Shown piece by piece: positions 61,691 to 64,000 of a stretch of 64,000 nucleotides of DNA. Location: positions 7,487,001-7,551,000 of the forward strand of contig NC_011894.1 of NCBI RefSeq assembly GCF_000022085.1, in the 5' to 3' direction. The first letter of the stretch is position 1; each line of letters begins with the position of its first letter. Below the pieces are notes generated by a model. It ran no database searches and had not been told where the DNA came from. It saw only the letters and a list, made by a program, of their open reading frames with translations. A program made the position numbers and the translations under genes. This DNA comes from Methylobacterium nodulans ORS 2060. Lineage in GTDB: Bacteria; Pseudomonadota; Alphaproteobacteria; Rhizobiales; Beijerinckiaceae.

Positions 61691-62883
61691 CACTCGGCCG
61701 CTCCCCGCATGGAGGTTTCCAGGGACGAGGAAGCGGCCTCGAGGCGGTTCAGCGCCTCGTCCACCTCCGCCTCGCCGATGATCAGGGGCGGCAGGAGCCG
61801 CACCACGTTGTCGCCGGCCGGAATCACGAGCAGGTGCTCGGCCCGGGCCGCCGCGGCGAAGTCGGTGTTGGGCACCACGCAGCGCAGGCCCACCATCAGG
61901 CCCTCGCCGCGCACCTCGGCGATCACGTCCGGATGCCGGTCCGTGAGGGCGGCGAGGCGCTGCTTGAGGAGGAGCCCGGTCCGGCGGACATGCTCCAGGA
62001 AGCCCGGCGCCAGCACGACGTCGAGCACCGCGTTGCCGACCGCCATGGCGAGCGGGTTGCCGCCGAAGGTGGTGCCGTGGCTGCCCACCGTCATGCCGCA
62101 CGCCGCCTCGCGCGTGGCGAGGCAGACGCCGAGCGGGAAGCCGCCGCCGATGCCCTTGGCCGCCGACATGATGTCGGGCGTCACGCCCGACCATTCATGC
62201 GCGAACAGCTTGCCGGTGCGCCCGACGCCGGTCTGCACCTCGTCCATGATCAGGAGCAGGCCGTGCTCGTCGCACAGGGCGCGCAGGGTGCGCAGCCACT
62301 CGGGCGCCACCACCCGCAGGCCGCCCTCGCCCTGGATCGGCTCGATCATCAGGGCCGCGGTCTCGGGCGTGATGGCGGCCTTGAGGGCCGTGAGGTCGCC
62401 GTAGGGCACCTGGTCGAAGCCTTCGACCTTGGGGCCGAAGCCCTCGATGTATTTCTGCTGCCCGCCCGCCGCGATGGTGGCGAGCGTCCGCCCATGGAAG
62501 GCGCCCTCGAAGGTCACGATCCGGAACCGCTCCGGGTGGCCGCCCGCGGCGTGGTACTTGCGCGCCATCTTGATGGCGGCCTCGTTCGCCTCCGCGCCGG
62601 AATTCGAGAAGAAGGCGACGTCCGCGAAGGTCGCCTCCACGAGGCGCTGCGCGAAGCGCTCGCCCTCCGGGATCTCGAACAGGTTCGAGACGTGCCAGAC
62701 CTTCCGGGCCTGCTCGGTGAGTGCCGCGACGAGATGCGGATGGGCGTGGCCGAGGGCGTTGACGGCGATGCCGGCGCCGAAGTCGAGATATCGCGACCCG
62801 TCTCGGGCCACGAGCCACGCGCCCTCCCCGCGTTCGAACGACACCTTGGCCCTGGCATAGGTCGGCAAGAGGGCGGACGTCAC
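61690..62883 (-). CDS. argD: Acetylornithine aminotransferase
   Basis: 397-residue class III PLP aminotransferase converting N-acetylglutamate semialdehyde to N-acetylornithine. It has [51 protein letters not shown], and the Schiff-base Lys in [16 protein letters not shown]. It heads argD-argF, divergent from the RidA gene with a 231-bp gap that holds its promoter and a leader hairpin. Confidence 0.96.
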   Translation of the reverse strand: MTSALLPTYARAKVSFERGEGAWLVARDGSRYLDFGAGIAVNALGHAHPHLVAALTEQARKVWHVSNLFEIPEGERFAQRLVEATFADVAFFSNSGAEANEAAIKMARKYHAAGGHPERFRIVTFEGAFHGRTLATIAAGGQQKYIEGFGPKVEGFDQVPYGDLTALKAAITPETAALMIEPIQGEGGLRVVAPEWLRTLRALCDEHGLLLIMDEVQTGVGRTGKLFAHEWSGVTPDIMSAAKGIGGGFPLGVCLATREAACGMTVGSHGTTFGGNPLAMAVGNAVLDVVLAPGFLEHVRRTGLLLKQRLAALTDRHPDVIAEVRGEGLMVGLRCVVPNTDFAAAARAEHLLVIPAGDNVVRLLPPLIIGEAEVDEALNRLEAASSSLETSMRGAAE

Positions 62884-62923
62884 GTTCCCGTCTCCGTCGC
62901 GGCCGCCTTAGCGAAGGACGGCC

Positions 62924-62952
62924 AAAAAGAAAGCGCCGCCTCAAGGGGCGGC
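62924..62952 (-). terminator. Hairpin with U-tract in the argD leader
   Basis: Read on the minus strand: GCCGCC, loop CCTTGA, GGCGGC, then GCTTTCTTTTTGG. It lies about 40 bp before the argD start and just downstream of the putative promoter, with no minus-strand gene upstream for it to terminate. An attenuator or a 5' stabilising hairpin is possible. Confidence 0.5.
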
Positions 62953-62962
62953 ACGCGCGCGA

Positions 62963-62991
62963 ATACTTAGGGATCGATGCCGCTCTGTCAA
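62963..62991 (-). promoter_or_regulatory. Putative sigma-70 promoter of argD-argF
   Basis: On the minus strand: TTGACA (62991-62986), a 17-bp spacer, then AAGTAT (62968-62963). The -35 box is a perfect consensus in a GC-rich genome. The expected start of transcription is near 62956. Confidence 0.6.
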
Positions 62992-63114
62992 CGCCGGAGC
63001 CTGCCGCGGAGGCTCGCGCCGTGATGGCGCTTGCCTGTGGCGGGCTTGCCATGGCGGCCCCGGTTGGGCCAGACAGCCACGATCGACTAAAGCGAACCTT
63101 CAAGGAGAGAGTGC

Positions 63115-63588
63115 ATGAGCGCGACGCTCGAGCGGCTGAAGGAACTCGGCTACGTGCTGCCCCCGGCCGCCGCACCGGTGGCGAACTACGTCCCCTTCAA
63201 GCGGGCGGGCAACCTCGTGGTGGTCTCCGGCCAGCTCTGCTTCGGGGCCGACGGCCAGCTCGATGCGCGCCATAAGGGCAAGGTCGGGGCCGAGGTGACG
63301 CCCGAGGTGGCGACCGAGGCCGCGCGCTTCTGCGCCCTCAACGTGCTGGCCCAGCTCCAGGCCGCGGTGGGCAATCTCGACGAGGCCGTGGTCAGCTGCA
63401 TCCGCCTCGGCGGCTTCATCAACACGGCGCCCGGCTTCTCGGCGGTGGCGGGCGTGATGAACGGCGCCTCGGACCTGATGGTGCAGGTGCTGGGCGACCG
63501 CGGGCGGCACGCCCGGTCCACGGTCGGCGTCGCCGAACTGCCCCTCGACGCGGTCGTCGAGGTCGAGGGCATGTTCGAGGTGCGATGA
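63115..63588 (+). CDS. RidA family (YjgF/YER057c/UK114) protein
   Basis: 157 residues. Members of the family deaminate reactive enamine/imine intermediates of PLP enzymes. The pattern VVVSGQLCFGADGQL, EAARFCALNVLAQLQAA and the family Arg in VSCIRLGGFINTAPGF are seen. It belongs to the longer YjgH-like subgroup with PVANYVPFKRAGNL. AGGAGA lies 8 bp before the ATG. The stop overlaps the next start (ATGA at 63585). Confidence 0.92.
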   Translation: MSATLERLKELGYVLPPAAAPVANYVPFKRAGNLVVVSGQLCFGADGQLDARHKGKVGAEVTPEVATEAARFCALNVLAQLQAAVGNLDEAVVSCIRLGGFINTAPGFSAVAGVMNGASDLMVQVLGDRGRHARSTVGVAELPLDAVVEVEGMFEVR

Positions 63589-64000
63589 CCCCGCCCCTCG
63601 CGCCGGACTGGCTCACCGCCCGCCCGATCGCCCATCGCGGCCTGCACGACCGGGCGGCGGGTATCCCTGAGAACACGCTCGCGGCCGCCGAGGCCGCGAT
63701 CGCCGGCGGCTACGCGATCGAGTGCGATGTGCGCTTAAGCGGCGACGGCGAGGCGATGGTCTTCCACGACGAGGCGCTCGGGCGCCTCACCGGGGAGACC
63801 GGCCTCGTGCGCGAGCGCCGGGCGGAGGATCTGGCGCGGCTCGCCCTGATGGGCAGCGCCGAGCGCATCCCCTCTCTGCCGGACTTCCTCGGCCGGATCG
63901 CAGGACGCACGCCCCTCGTGATCGAGGTGAAGTCGCGCCACGACGGCGATCTCGCGCTCACCCGCCGGGTCGCCGCGATCGTGGCGGGCTACGAGGGTCC
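63585..64000 (+). CDS. Glycerophosphodiester phosphodiesterase (3' end outside window)
   Basis: 138 codons visible. The GDPD active site is clear: AHRGLHDRAAGIPENTLAA (about 16-34), metal-binding Glu/Asp in IECDVRLSGDGEAMVFHD (about 45-62), and IEVKSR further on. It cleaves glycerophosphodiesters to glycerol-3-phosphate and an alcohol. No signal peptide is seen, so it is probably cytoplasmic (UgpQ-like). It is coupled to the RidA gene by a 4-bp overlap. Confidence 0.93.
   Translation, partial: MTPPLAPDWLTARPIAHRGLHDRAAGIPENTLAAAEAAIAGGYAIECDVRLSGDGEAMVFHDEALGRLTGETGLVRERRAEDLARLALMGSAERIPSLPDFLGRIAGRTPLVIEVKSRHDGDLALTRRVAAIVAGYEG

Overview
The window is chromosomal DNA of very high GC content from an alphaproteobacterium of the Hyphomicrobiales, most likely Methylobacteriaceae (Methylobacterium-like; the genus is my inference). 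Supporting genes include gcrA, a divK-pleD pair, EipB (DUF1849), an EcfG-type sigma factor with a NepR-like partner, DUF3572, and an FtsZ with a very long linker. I see no insertion sequence, phage, plasmid or CRISPR array. Almost all of it is core genome, and the unusual material lies mainly in intergenic repeats.

Layout. 1-1356: partial degenerate multicopper oxidase (minus). 1552-8177: tRNA-Leu, then tig, clpP, clpX and lon, the protein quality-control block. 8463-12012: nnr (minus), then glnB-glnA for nitrogen assimilation. 12391-17587: rnr, a DUF983 gene, a NUDIX gene, an MFS transporter and rpmG. 17809-20299 (minus): small membrane protein, pleD and divK. 20377-22001: DUF3572 and dinB. 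22008-23929: eipB (minus) and gcrA. 24116-29647 (minus): pstS-pstC-pstA-pstB-phoU-phoB behind a three-unit Pho box. 29909-31476: small ORF, ecfG-type sigma factor and convergent nepR. 31659-34338 (minus): recN and bamD. 34659-47011 (minus): division and cell-wall cluster, in transcription order ftsW, murG, murC, DUF559 remnant, murB, ddl, ftsQ, ftsA, ftsZ, lpxC. 47217-53370: tal-pgi fusion, gnd, zwf and pgl, an Entner-Doudoroff/pentose phosphate operon. 53543-54277: exported superoxide dismutase. 54582-62883: dCTP deaminase, apaG, argE, LysE exporter, DUF2332, hslO, argF and argD. 63115-64000: RidA and a partial GDPD.

The most notable thing is a set of interspersed palindromic repeats. One head module (ATACGGYTTCCGG followed by TTGATCCGTTCGSAGAC) is joined to at least two different tails. 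One tail is a CTCTCCC hairpin; the other is an 'AAATCCG...CGGATTTCGG' tail. The head overlaps or abuts the stop codon of nnr, lpxC, ftsZ and sodB. Two copies in inverted orientation bracket ftsA-ftsZ. A separate element of about 164 bp with terminal inverted repeats sits exactly on the rpmG stop codon, and another inverted repeat supplies the tail of a decayed DUF559 gene next to murB. Other points worth a look are a multicopper oxidase that has lost both HxH copper motifs, DnaA-box-like sites upstream of gcrA, a GGAAC-N17-CGTT promoter ahead of the EcfG-type sigma gene with a convergent nepR, and a hairpin/U-tract leader ahead of argD.
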